The notes: generated by a model not told the origin, from the letters alone. A stretch of DNA of 32,605 nt from an uncultured Clostridia bacterium (GCA_947581925.1 CANPWB010000020.1:1-32605), one strand, 5' to 3'. Shown: positions 23,073-31,586, counted from the first letter of the stretch. Translations and numbers: made by a program.

Positions 23073-23831
23073 ATGAATAAGGAGAAAATAGTACAGACTG
23101 CGGGGAGGAAGTCGCTCGGGGAGTTCGCGCCTGAGTTTGCACACTTCAACGACGACGTCCTTTTCGGCGAGAATTGGAACAATCCGGACATCGACCTAAA
23201 AACGCGCTGCCTCATCACGGTAGTCGCGCTGATGTCTTCGGGCATTACGGACTCATCGCTAAGATACCACCTTGAAAACGCGAAAGCGCACGGCGTGACA
23301 AAGCGCGAGATAGCGGCGGCTATCACGCACGTAGGCTTTTACGTCGGCTGGCCCAAGGCGTGGGCGGTATTCAATATGGCAAAGGAAGTGTGGGCGGAGG
23401 AGAGCGCGGAGGGCGCACGCGCGGCGCATGAAAACAGTATGGTTTTCCCCATAGGCGCGCCAAACGACGGCTTTAAGCAGTATTTCAGCGGAAAGAGCTA
23501 TCTCGCGCCCATATCGAGCGAGCAAGTCGGCATATTCAACGTCACGTTCGAGCCCGCCTGCCGCAACAATTGGCACATACACCGCGCAAGCAAGGGCGGC
23601 GGACAGATCCTCGTCTGCGTAGCGGGCAGGGGCTACTATCAAGAGTGGGGCAAAGCCGCCGTAGAGCTTAAAGCGGGCGACTGCGTCAATATCCCCGCGG
23701 GAGTCAAGCATTGGCACGGCGCGGCGAAGGACAGCTGGTTCTCGCACCTCGCGATAGAGGTACCCGGCGAAAACGCCTCCAACGAGTGGCTGGAGCCCGT
23801 AAGCGACGAGGAATACAACAAATTGAAATAG
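23073..23831 (+). CDS. Carboxymuconolactone decarboxylase-like / cupin fusion protein
   Basis: 252 residues. The N-terminal half (about 1-115) is of the carboxymuconolactone decarboxylase/AhpD fold (LKTRCLITVVALMSSGITD, VTKREIAAAITHVGFYVGW) but lacks the CxxC pair of AhpD, so peroxidase activity is unlikely. The C-terminal half (about 140-245) is a cupin: HIHRASKGGGQ gives two His and a Gln, and HWH after IPAGVK gives the remaining likely metal ligand. Such fusions are common in anaerobes next to flavodoxins and reductases; their substrate is unknown, and quinones or aromatics are often suggested. Start: ATG 23073 with GGAGG upstream. It is 9 bp from the next gene. Confidence 0.85.
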   Translation: MNKEKIVQTAGRKSLGEFAPEFAHFNDDVLFGENWNNPDIDLKTRCLITVVALMSSGITDSSLRYHLENAKAHGVTKREIAAAITHVGFYVGWPKAWAVFNMAKEVWAEESAEGARAAHENSMVFPIGAPNDGFKQYFSGKSYLAPISSEQVGIFNVTFEPACRNNWHIHRASKGGGQILVCVAGRGYYQEWGKAAVELKAGDCVNIPAGVKHWHGAAKDSWFSHLAIEVPGENASNEWLEPVSDEEYNKLK

Positions 23832-23840
23832 GAGAAGAAT

Positions 23841-24134
23841 ATGGCATTCACAATAAACATCTATTACACGGGGCAGAACGGCAGCGCGAGAGAGTTCGCA
23901 AAGGAGATGATCTCAAGCGGGCTCGTCGATAAGATACGCGCCGAAGAGGGCAATTTGAGATACGAGTACTTTTTGCCCATAGACGGCGGCGAGACGGTGT
24001 TGCTCATAGACGCGTGGCAGAGCCAAGAGGCTTTGGATTTCCACCATAAAAGCCCTATGATGAAGGAGATCGCAGCGCTACGCGACAAGTACAAGCTGAA
24101 AATGCGCGCGCAAAAGTTTGAAGAGATCAAGTGA
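23841..24134 (+). CDS. Antibiotic biosynthesis monooxygenase (ABM/YgiN-like) domain protein
   Basis: 97 residues, a single dimeric ferredoxin-like ABM domain. The pattern is an N-terminal strand (INIYYTG), REFAKEMISSGLVDKIRAEEGNLRYEYF, then LLIDAWQSQEALDFHHKSPMM, where the W and H of WxSxEALxxHHxS are typical. Relatives include YgiN (quinol monooxygenase) and heme-independent oxygenases. In an anaerobe it may instead act on quinones with a flavodoxin. Start: ATG 23841 with AGGAG upstream. Its stop lies 17 bp before the next ATG, so it is in the same operon. Confidence 0.87.
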   Translation: MAFTINIYYTGQNGSAREFAKEMISSGLVDKIRAEEGNLRYEYFLPIDGGETVLLIDAWQSQEALDFHHKSPMMKEIAALRDKYKLKMRAQKFEEIK

Positions 24135-24151
24135 ATTTTGGGGAGAAAAAC

Positions 24152-25147
24152 ATGAAAAAGTCAATACATGTCTTCATTTTTCTGCTAATATGCTGCCTTC
24201 TCATCACGCTTGTCGCTTGCGACGGCAAGAGCGGAGTAGACGCGGGCGCCGACAAGGGCAAACTTCCGCCGACAGACCCATCGAATATCCTCGTCGCGTA
24301 CTTCTCGGCGACGGGCACGACGAAGGGCGTAGCTGAGAAGATAGCTGACGCCACGGACGGAGACATTTATGAAATTGTTCCGTCTCAACCCTATACGCAA
24401 GAGGACCTCGCCTACACAAACTCCTCCTGCCGCGCCAACAATGAACAAAACAGCGCCACAGCCCGTCCCGCGATAAACGGCAATGTGCAGGATATGGAGA
24501 GTTACGACGTAATCTATCTCGGCTATCCGATATGGTGGGGCAAGGCGCCCAAAATAATCTATACTTTCCTCGAAAGCTATGAATTTGCGGGCAAGACGAT
24601 AGTCCCGTTTTGCACCTCGGGAGGCAGCTCGATAGACGGCAGCCTATCCGAAATTCAAGCCCTCGCGACCGACGCGACCTGGCTTGACGGCAGACGCTTT
24701 GACGCCTCCGCCACCTCGGCGCAAATAAAAACGTGGGTGGATTCGCTCATCATGACATCGGAGGAGACAGACGGAGAAAAAGAGATGACGGAAGAAATAT
24801 TTTTGACGATAGGCGACAGCAAAATTGCCGTCAAACTTGAAAAAAATTCCGCGGTCGATGCGCTTGTCGAGCTTTTGAAACAGGACGACATCACCTATGT
24901 CGCAAACGAATACGGCGGCTTTGAAAAGGTGGGCAGCTTGGGGCATTCACTTCCGCGCAGCGACGTGCAGATGACTACAAAAGCGGGCGATGTCATTTTG
25001 TACAACGGCGATCAAATAGTGCTGTTTTACGGCAGCAATTCGTGGAGATACACAAAACTCGGGACGATGCAGGGCATTTCTGCGGAAGAGTTGAAAGCCT
25101 TGCTCACAAAAACGGACGCCATAACGGTGAAAATAAGTTTGAATTAA
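24152..25147 (+). CDS. Lipoprotein: extracytoplasmic flavodoxin fused to cyclophilin-like domain
   Basis: 331 residues from ATG 24152 (GGGGAG 6 nt upstream); an upstream GTG overlapping the previous gene is less likely. A lipoprotein signal ends LVAC with C23. A flavodoxin domain (about 45-195) contains AYFSATGTTKGVAEKIADA and YPIWWGKAPKIIYTFLESY. The last 115 residues (IFLTIGDSKIAVKLEKN to the end) resemble the cyclophilin-like (DUF4430-like) domain often fused to flavodoxins. It should be anchored outside the membrane, an unusual place for a flavodoxin, suggesting extracytoplasmic electron transfer. Its flavodoxin segment is about 93% identical in DNA to that of the 26719-28263 gene. Confidence 0.87.
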   Translation: MKKSIHVFIFLLICCLLITLVACDGKSGVDAGADKGKLPPTDPSNILVAYFSATGTTKGVAEKIADATDGDIYEIVPSQPYTQEDLAYTNSSCRANNEQNSATARPAINGNVQDMESYDVIYLGYPIWWGKAPKIIYTFLESYEFAGKTIVPFCTSGGSSIDGSLSEIQALATDATWLDGRRFDASATSAQIKTWVDSLIMTSEETDGEKEMTEEIFLTIGDSKIAVKLEKNSAVDALVELLKQDDITYVANEYGGFEKVGSLGHSLPRSDVQMTTKAGDVILYNGDQIVLFYGSNSWRYTKLGTMQGISAEELKALLTKTDAITVKISLN

Positions 25148-25177
25148 AAGTTTGAATTAAAATTTTGAGGAAAATTT

Positions 25178-25717
25178 ATGAAAAAGAAAGTTTTGATAAT
25201 ATCGTCAAGCTACAGGACGAAAGGCAATTCGGCAAGGCTTGCCGAGGAATTTTTCAAGGGCGCGACAGAGGCGGGCAACGATGTGGAGCTCATATCTTTG
25301 CACGACAAGACGATAGGCTTTTGCCGCGGCTGTCTTGCCTGTCAAACTACGCTCAGGTGCGTGATACGCGACGACGCCGACATCATCCGCGAAAAAATGC
25401 TGAACGCGGACGTGCTGGTGTTTGCGACTCCCGTCTACTACTATGGCATAAGCGGTCAACTCAAGACATTGCTCGACAGATGCAACCCGCTGTATTCCTC
25501 GGACTATAAATTTCGCGAGGTCTATCTGCTCTTTACAGCGGCGGAGGACAGCGAAGACGCAAAGCAAAGAACCCTCGACAACTTTGACGGCTGGCTCGTG
25601 TGCTATGAAAAAGCTCAGCTTGCGGGCTATGTGTTCTGCGGCGGAGTCAACGACGTCGGCGACATAGAGGGAGACAAAAAACTTGAAGAAGCCTATCAAA
25701 TGGGCAGAGCGGTTTAA
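25178..25717 (+). CDS. NADPH-dependent FMN reductase / iron-sulfur flavoprotein-like
   Basis: 179 residues. The FMN phosphate-binding loop SSSYRTKGNS is at 9-18. Four cysteines, C49, C52, C55 and C61 (CRGCLACQTTLRC), are followed by DDAD, as in flavoprotein reductases that carry an iron-sulphur cluster or a redox disulphide. PVYYYGISGQLKTLLDRC is the usual second FMN motif. It is cytoplasmic and may supply electrons to the flavodoxins or reduce quinones. Start: ATG 25178 with TTGAGGAAAA upstream. It is 30 bp from the preceding gene and 22 bp from the next. Confidence 0.88.
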   Translation: MKKKVLIISSSYRTKGNSARLAEEFFKGATEAGNDVELISLHDKTIGFCRGCLACQTTLRCVIRDDADIIREKMLNADVLVFATPVYYYGISGQLKTLLDRCNPLYSSDYKFREVYLLFTAAEDSEDAKQRTLDNFDGWLVCYEKAQLAGYVFCGGVNDVGDIEGDKKLEEAYQMGRAV

Positions 25718-25739
25718 ATCATCCGAATAGAGGCGCTTT

Positions 25740-26681
25740 ATGGCGATAGATTTTCATGCGCATATCATAACTTCCGAGTACAAAAATGGTTTATCGACAT
25801 TGGGAATAGACCCTCTCAAAGCAGACGGGTTTGCTCTGCCGAATTGGAGCGCGGAGGCACACCTCGAATTTATGAGGGAAGCGGGGATAGCGCACAGCGT
25901 ACTTTCCTCGCCCACGCCGCATTTGTGGGGAGAGGAGGAGAGTCTTACAGCGAAAATACATAGGGAAGTCAATACATCTATTGCGGAAATTTGCAAGAAA
26001 TATCCCGACGAATTCTCTTTTGTAGCCTCGGTGCCTCTTCCGTATGTAGACGCGGCGATAAAAGAGCATCGCTATGCAAAAAATGAGCTCGGCGCAGTCG
26101 GGGTGAAACTCACGACGCATGCGGGCGAAGTATATCTCGGAGACCCGTCTCTCGACGAGTTTATGGCGGAACTTGACAAATACAAAGCGCTTGTGATCAT
26201 CCACCCCGAGAGAGCCGCGCAGTACCCAAAATCGCCGATCACGGGCGGAGTCGCCGCCATATTCGAATATCCCGCCGATACGACGCGGGCAGTCCTCAAT
26301 ATGGCAGCGCACAAAGTCATGACAAGGTTTGAAAATATCCGTTTTGTCGTCCCGCACACAGGCTCGTTTTTGCCATATATGCTGCAAAGATTTACAGGCG
26401 TTTCGGGCATACTTGCCTCAATGGGCATGATGGAGAAGGTGGACGTGCAAAAAGAGTTTGAAAATTTATATTTTGACATCGCGGGCGACCCGGAACCTGT
26501 CGCGCTCGATATGCTGCTTATGGTGGCGAGCGAGGATAGGATAGTGTACGGAAGCGACTTTCCGCACTCTCCCGCGAAGGCGATCCTCGCAAAGAAAAAA
26601 CACTTGGACGAAAATCCGAAATATAAAGAGATTTTCCGCAAAATCTACGGAGAAAACGAAAGAAATTGTCTCGGAAAATAA
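25740..26681 (+). CDS. Amidohydrolase_2 family metal-dependent hydrolase/decarboxylase
   Basis: 313 residues. Metal ligands expected for this TIM-barrel family are visible: HAH at 6-8, HPE in the middle, PHTG (VVPHTGSFLPYM) and the GSDFPH near the end. Relatives include ACMSD and gamma-resorcylate decarboxylase, which act on aromatic carboxylates. This fits an aromatic or quinone-processing operon, but the substrate is not known. No signal peptide. Start: ATG 25740 with GAGG upstream. Confidence 0.86.
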   Translation: MAIDFHAHIITSEYKNGLSTLGIDPLKADGFALPNWSAEAHLEFMREAGIAHSVLSSPTPHLWGEEESLTAKIHREVNTSIAEICKKYPDEFSFVASVPLPYVDAAIKEHRYAKNELGAVGVKLTTHAGEVYLGDPSLDEFMAELDKYKALVIIHPERAAQYPKSPITGGVAAIFEYPADTTRAVLNMAAHKVMTRFENIRFVVPHTGSFLPYMLQRFTGVSGILASMGMMEKVDVQKEFENLYFDIAGDPEPVALDMLLMVASEDRIVYGSDFPHSPAKAILAKKKHLDENPKYKEIFRKIYGENERNCLGK

Positions 26682-26718
26682 AATTTGAATGGAAAATTAA
26701 AATTTAAAGGAGCAGATC

Positions 26719-28263
26719 ATGAAAAAGAAGTTGATTTTTATTCCGTTTGCCTTCTTGTTGTGTCTTTGCTTTATTCTCTCCGCATGCGGTCAAAACTCAA
26801 ACAACAATAAAAGTTCGGACGGCACATACTATACCGTGACATTCGACTCTCAAGGCGGAAGCGCCGTCGTAAGTCAGCGGGTGCTTGCGGGCAATCCATT
26901 AGCCGCGCCGACATCTCCCACGAGAGCTGACTTTGATTTTGTAGGCTGGTATCTTTCGACGGAAGAGGACGCCTGTCTTTGGGATTTCGCGTTGGACCGA
27001 GTGGCGTCCGACATCACGCTGTACGCGCGTTGGACGGCGAGACAGGACACGCCTGCTCCGAGCGATACGCTCACTTTTGAAATGGGCGACGGCGGCTATA
27101 TCGTTACAGGCGACAAGGGCCAAGCCACGACGATAGTCATTCCTGCAGAATATAACGGAGAGCCTGTAGTCGGCATCGGCGAGAGCGCGTTTGCGTATTC
27201 GCGGCACAAATCGGACGTAATTTCCGTGACGGTACCCGACAGCGTTACGGAGATAGGCTTGAACGCTTTTCACAATCGCCAAACGCTTGAGGAAGTGAAG
27301 ATAGGCAAAAACAGCCGGCTGAAATCAATAGGTCACAATGCGTTTTCGGGCAACGGCGCGCTCAAGGCGATATACCTGCCCGCGGGGTTCGAGACGCTTG
27401 GCAACGACGTATTCAACAACTGCGGAAGTTTGGATACTATTACGGTCGCGGCGGGCAATACGCACTATTCGGGCGCGGGCAACTGCCTCATAGAGCTTGC
27501 TACAAACACGCTCATAAGAGGCAGTAACACCAGCGTCATACCAAATACCGTCACAACGATAGGAGAGGCGGCATTTCGCAGAGCGACGCTCAAAACGCTG
27601 AACATTCCTTCGTCCGTCACGACAATTGAAAAATACGCCTTTTCGGACAGCTCTATCGCGACGATAACTTTTGAGGGGACAGAGGAGGAATGGAATAAAG
27701 CGATAAGAGACGAAAAAGGCAAAGAGCGCATGTGGAAGTCGAGCACACAAAACATAGTCGTAAAATGTTCGGATACGCCCAAAACAAACAATATCCTCAT
27801 CGCGTACTTCTCGGCGACGGGCACGACGAAGGGCGTAGCTGAAAAGATAGCGGACGCCACGGACGGAGACATTTATGAAATTGTTCCGTCTCAACCCTAT
27901 ACGCAAGAGGACCTCGCCTACGGGAACACCTCCTGCCGCGCTAACAATGAGCAAAACAGCTCCACAGCCCGTCCCGCAATAAACGGCAGCGTACAAGATA
28001 TGGAGAGTTACGACGTCATCTATCTCGGCTATCCGATATGGTGGAGCAAGGCGCCCAAAATAATCTATACTTTCCTCGAAAGCTATGAGTTTGCGGGCAA
28101 GACTATAGTCCCCTTCTGCACCTCGGGCGGCAGTTCCATAAGCGGTAGCCTGTCCGAAATTCAAGCCCTCGCGACCGACGCGACCTGGCTTGACGGCAGA
28201 CGTTTTGACTCCTCCGCCACCTCGGCACAAATAAAAACGTGGACAGACGGCTTGTTCAAATAA
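26719..28263 (+). CDS. Lipoprotein: InlB repeat - LRR_5 - flavodoxin fusion
   Basis: 514 residues. A lipoprotein signal ends LSAC with C23. Then come an InlB B-repeat domain (about 38-95, from YYTVTFDSQGGSAVV to LYARW), a BspA-like LRR_5 array (about 115-345), and a complete flavodoxin domain (357-512) with AYFSATGTTKGVAEKIADA and YPIWWSKAPKIIYTF. The first two parts are surface-protein modules and the last is an electron carrier. The flavodoxin DNA is about 93% identical to that in the 24152-25147 gene, so it was copied recently. Start: ATG 26719 with AAAGGAG upstream. Last gene of the operon, followed by a terminator. I do not know this exact domain combination. Confidence 0.88.
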   Translation: MKKKLIFIPFAFLLCLCFILSACGQNSNNNKSSDGTYYTVTFDSQGGSAVVSQRVLAGNPLAAPTSPTRADFDFVGWYLSTEEDACLWDFALDRVASDITLYARWTARQDTPAPSDTLTFEMGDGGYIVTGDKGQATTIVIPAEYNGEPVVGIGESAFAYSRHKSDVISVTVPDSVTEIGLNAFHNRQTLEEVKIGKNSRLKSIGHNAFSGNGALKAIYLPAGFETLGNDVFNNCGSLDTITVAAGNTHYSGAGNCLIELATNTLIRGSNTSVIPNTVTTIGEAAFRRATLKTLNIPSSVTTIEKYAFSDSSIATITFEGTEEEWNKAIRDEKGKERMWKSSTQNIVVKCSDTPKTNNILIAYFSATGTTKGVAEKIADATDGDIYEIVPSQPYTQEDLAYGNTSCRANNEQNSSTARPAINGSVQDMESYDVIYLGYPIWWSKAPKIIYTFLESYEFAGKTIVPFCTSGGSSISGSLSEIQALATDATWLDGRRFDSSATSAQIKTWTDGLFK

Positions 28264-28308
28264 ATATTTGCAAACGCAAAATAAAAACCATGCAAATACG
28301 CAATAAGA

Positions 28309-28335
28309 AAAGCGCGTCACGCGACGCGCTTTTTT
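28309..28335. terminator. Terminator between convergent operon end and lipoprotein gene
   Basis: AAAGCGCGTC (28309-28318) pairs with GACGCGCTTT (28323-28332) and is followed by a T6 run (28330-28335). On the other strand it gives TTTTC and is less strong. Confidence 0.85.
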
Positions 28336-28348
28336 GTTGATATTTTTG

Positions 28349-30577
28349 TTATTTGACTAGGTTTTCTATTGCCTCGCCGGGGTCGCTGTCGGTCCCTTTT
28401 GTGGCATTTCCGTCCGTACCGCCGGTGCCCTTAGCTCCGCCTGCGGCGCCTTTGCCGACGCTCCCTGCGACGCGCGTCGCGGACTCGTAAGTCGAGAAAT
28501 TCTTTGTATAGTAAGAGTCTCCGCCCCAACCGCCGTCACCGCCGGAGCCATTAAACGAATCATCACTCAAGCTTTTCTTGACGCCATTGCCACCATTGCC
28601 GCCTTTGCCTCCGTCTCCGCCGTTGCCGCCGTGAAGCGTGATGTCACGATTTAGGGTAGAGGGCGTGGATCCTGAGGCAAATTCGATGCAGAAGCCCGCG
28701 TCTCCGCCTTTGCCTCCGTCACCGCCGTCGCCTGCATTATCGCGCCAATTGCCATCGTAAGGCACGCCGCCATTTCCGCCGTCCCCGCCATTTCCGCCGT
28801 TGCCTGCATAAAGCTCGACTTTACTTCCGCTTGCCACATACTCCACAATGAGGTTGGAGCACTGTATCGCGCTGCCTCCGACTCCGCCGAAGCCACCCCA
28901 GCCGCCTTTACCGGCGGTGCCGTCGGCGTCATCATTCACGCCGTTTCTCGGCAGATCGGAGTCTTGTCCTCTGCCGCCGTCTCCGCCGTTGCCACCGTTG
29001 CCGCCCTTTAAGATGAGGACTCCTGCCATATACAACGTAGCTTTTTCGGCATGGACTGTGTCGCCGCCGCTGACGCCGTCTTCGCCACTTCCGCCACTAT
29101 TCGCTGTATTTCCGGAAGTCGAAGATGTGGCATAATTTCCCGCCTTATAGGACATGCCGTCTTTACCGTTAGCGCCTGTACCGCCGCGAATGGAAAACTC
29201 CGCGCCCACATAGGGATAAAGGACGATTTCCTTGGCGGATATGGCAGGAAACGAGTCGTAAGGGCGGTAGATGTCATCCGGGTCTTTAATGGCAGTATCG
29301 ACCGTTATCTGCAAATTTGTCCCGCCCACGATGTTGAAGGTGGCGTTGGGGAGGACAATAGCCCATTTTTCTGCCGCTGCACACTTGTTTTCTCTTCCGC
29401 TTGAGCAAAGATAGACGACATTGCTCGTGTTGCTACGAAGTAGCGGAGTCCCTCCGCTAAGGTTGATCGACGCGCCGTGCAAGTCGATAAAGCAGGTCTC
29501 AAGATCGGAATCTATATCGAGGGATAGCCCCGTATACGTTTTGCCGAGTTTTCCGATAATGCGCAGGTTTTTCCCCTTCACGGTGATCGCCGTTGCCGTG
29601 TCATCCTCATATTCCGTAAGGTCTAGGATGACGTTATCGTCCAAAATGACGGAGGGGATATCCCCCGCTGCCTTTGGCAAATAGGTTTTTGCGCCTGCAA
29701 AGCGCAACTCCAACGCCTTTTCGTCGCCGATCAAGACGCCGCAATCCTTGCGCGTGCAGGAGAGTTCTCCTTTTCCGAAATCGTGTCCGAGCGCAGGGAT
29801 GGGAGTGCGCGGCTTTAAGAGAGTATGGCAACGCGAGCACTCCTCGCCGCCCTCACCGCCGTCTTGTGTGCAGGTGGGTTCGATCTTATCGGGGACGATG
29901 GTGGACCCATGCCCGAGCGCGTCCTTCGGCTCGCGTTTTTCTTTTGTGTGGCACATGTCGCATTCATACCAGGTATAGCCTCCGTCTGTACAGGTGGGCT
30001 CTACGACTTCTCCCCGATTGAAAACGTGCTCCAACTGCTCCGCCGTCTTTTGAGTATCGACGTCTCCGCAGACCGTGCAGGTACGCTTGATATAACCCGC
30101 CGACGTGCATGAGGCGGGTATGGTTTGAGTATGTTCCTCGTCATATTTGTGTCCGGGGGAGGGGAGGACCTCCTCTTTGTCGTTTCCGCAAGCGGCGCAG
30201 TGGGAGATCTTTTTTCCGGGCTTGGTGCAGGTAGCGTCCTCTTGCGAGACTACGCTATAGCTGTGCCCCGTGGCGGGTAGGGTCTCGGTGAGGGATTCGC
30301 CGCAGACGCGACATCTGGTGGTGCGGGTGCCCGGCGCCGTACAGGTGGGATTTTTGAGATCCACGATATTATCATGCCCGAGCGCGCCTATCTCCTCTTC
30401 GGTGACTTTGCCGCAGTCGGGGCACTCCGTTTTCTTTATCCCGCTCTGAGTACATGTAGCCGTGACGGTCACTTTGGCATTTGGGTGTTTGCAAGCCGCC
30501 TGACCGCACGCAGAAAGCAGCCCTATGCAGAGCAAAAGGCAAAAGATCAATACAAGCAAGGGAAACAATTTTTTCAT
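28349..30577 (-). CDS. Surface lipoprotein with CxxCG repeats and glycine-rich C-terminus
   Basis: 742 residues from ATG 30577 (GGAGG 7 nt upstream); an upstream in-frame start would add 28 residues before the signal. A lipoprotein signal ends LSAC with C24. About 28-290 holds six or so repeats of the form PTCTxxGxxxxxCxxCGxxxxxxxALGH, a tandem Cys-rich module frequent in clostridial surface proteins. About 300-460 is beta-rich (VILDDNVILDLTEYEDD, LDIDSDLETCFIDLHG) and may be a beta-helix. About 460-735 is very glycine-rich (GGNGGNGGDGG runs, PGRS-like). It is transcribed alone from a promoter with a G10 tract. Role unknown; adhesion or surface masking is a guess. Confidence 0.88.
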   Translation of the reverse strand: MKKLFPLLVLIFCLLLCIGLLSACGQAACKHPNAKVTVTATCTQSGIKKTECPDCGKVTEEEIGALGHDNIVDLKNPTCTAPGTRTTRCRVCGESLTETLPATGHSYSVVSQEDATCTKPGKKISHCAACGNDKEEVLPSPGHKYDEEHTQTIPASCTSAGYIKRTCTVCGDVDTQKTAEQLEHVFNRGEVVEPTCTDGGYTWYECDMCHTKEKREPKDALGHGSTIVPDKIEPTCTQDGGEGGEECSRCHTLLKPRTPIPALGHDFGKGELSCTRKDCGVLIGDEKALELRFAGAKTYLPKAAGDIPSVILDDNVILDLTEYEDDTATAITVKGKNLRIIGKLGKTYTGLSLDIDSDLETCFIDLHGASINLSGGTPLLRSNTSNVVYLCSSGRENKCAAAEKWAIVLPNATFNIVGGTNLQITVDTAIKDPDDIYRPYDSFPAISAKEIVLYPYVGAEFSIRGGTGANGKDGMSYKAGNYATSSTSGNTANSGGSGEDGVSGGDTVHAEKATLYMAGVLILKGGNGGNGGDGGRGQDSDLPRNGVNDDADGTAGKGGWGGFGGVGGSAIQCSNLIVEYVASGSKVELYAGNGGNGGDGGNGGVPYDGNWRDNAGDGGDGGKGGDAGFCIEFASGSTPSTLNRDITLHGGNGGDGGKGGNGGNGVKKSLSDDSFNGSGGDGGWGGDSYYTKNFSTYESATRVAGSVGKGAAGGAKGTGGTDGNATKGTDSDPGEAIENLVK

Positions 30578-30630
30578 GGGATTCCTCCGTTTTTTCGCTG
30601 GTTTTTTTTGACTCAATATATTATATGAAG

Positions 30631-30661
30631 ATAATAGCATAACCCCCCCCCCGCATGTCAA
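30631..30661 (-). promoter_or_regulatory. Promoter of the surface lipoprotein with G10 tract in the spacer
   Basis: On the minus strand TTGACA (30656-30661) and TATTAT (30631-30636, with extended TGC) are 19 bp apart. Ten consecutive Gs (30643-30652 read as C on the plus strand) fill the middle of the spacer. A loss of two Gs would give the ideal 17 bp. Confidence 0.75.
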
Positions 30662-30830
30662 TATATTTATTTATTTTATACAATATGAAAAAAATGGCAG
30701 ACTTGCGCCTGACTGCCGTCATAACTTTGACATTCTGTCTTATACTTTTCTTGATTTTGCACGAGATCCGCCGATAAAATAATAGACCAAAACCGATGTC
30801 CTCCGCATAGAGCCCCAAAATTTTTACAAG

Positions 30831-30856
30831 AAAAGCGCGCCGTGTGACGCGCTTTT
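30831..30856. terminator. Terminator after the 30880-31530 gene
   Basis: AAAAGCGCG (30831-30839) pairs with CGCGCTTTT (30848-30856) across an 8-nt loop. On the minus strand TTTTCTTG follows. It resembles the 28309-28335 terminator. Confidence 0.65.
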
Positions 30857-30879
30857 GTGCATATGGGGTCAAAAAATCA

Positions 30880-31530
30880 TCACTTTATTTGCTCGATTAG
30901 GTCGAGCGCGCGCTTGAGGGCGAGTTTGCTGTTCACCTTGAATTGGAAGGGGACCATTTCGTACACTTTTTTGTGTCCCGTGTTGGTGTGGGGCGTGCGG
31001 CCGTCGTTGTACTCGCGGGCGTCGGGGTCGAGGGGCAGGTTGATACGCAGAGACGTGCCGATTATGGTTATCTTTGCGACGATCTCGCCTTCGCGGCGGT
31101 AGGTGTCGCACTGCTTGCTTATGCGGCTCTTGATCTTGGGCGTGCCGTGGGGAGTGTCCGTGAGCGCGGCTTGCAACTTCAGATATCTCTCCTTCAAAAT
31201 ATCGCTCGAGAGGGCGTATTTTTCAGCGAACGTCAGACTTTTGCGCGCCGCCTTTTTCGTCAAAACTTTTTCATAGTCGAACTTCTTGCCAAGGGAGGAC
31301 TTTTGTTCGCGCGCGCCCGCTTTTTCCACTATCTTTTTGGGCTTTCTCACGGGCATAGAGCGCTGTTTGTCGTTCTCCTTCATCTTCTCGTAGGCGCAGG
31401 CGCAGGGGTGCATGAGCGTCTTGTCGCAATACGCGCAGTAGCTGTACGAGCCGCACATATCGCAGCGATTTTCCACGCTGTCATACCATTTTTGAAGGTC
31501 TAATTTTGCTTGCAGAGCAATTCTATCCAT
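30880..31530 (-). CDS. Hypothetical protein with N-terminal cysteine cluster, 216 aa
   Basis: I do not recognise the family. The N-terminus has CDMCGSYSYCAYC followed by HPCACAYEKM, which could bind zinc. A basic central part (VRKPKKIVEKAG, KKAARKSLTFAEKY) is followed by a C-terminal part with alternating strands (AKITIIGTSLRINLPLDPDA; KKVYEMVPFQFKVNSKLALKRALDLI). There is no signal peptide or membrane segment. Start: ATG 31530 with GAGG upstream and a consensus promoter before it. Cytoplasmic; role unknown. Confidence 0.8.
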   Translation of the reverse strand: MDRIALQAKLDLQKWYDSVENRCDMCGSYSYCAYCDKTLMHPCACAYEKMKENDKQRSMPVRKPKKIVEKAGAREQKSSLGKKFDYEKVLTKKAARKSLTFAEKYALSSDILKERYLKLQAALTDTPHGTPKIKSRISKQCDTYRREGEIVAKITIIGTSLRINLPLDPDAREYNDGRTPHTNTGHKKVYEMVPFQFKVNSKLALKRALDLIEQIK

Positions 31531-31586
31531 ATACTTCGCCTCTTTTCAGCATTATTCAAACATCTAAATGCGTTTTTTCCAATGCT

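Noticed and set aside
30620-30625. A second TATAAT closer to the lipoprotein gene
   Set aside because: It would need a -35 box inside the G-tract; TTGACA is 30 bp away. The TATTAT with extended TGC fits better.
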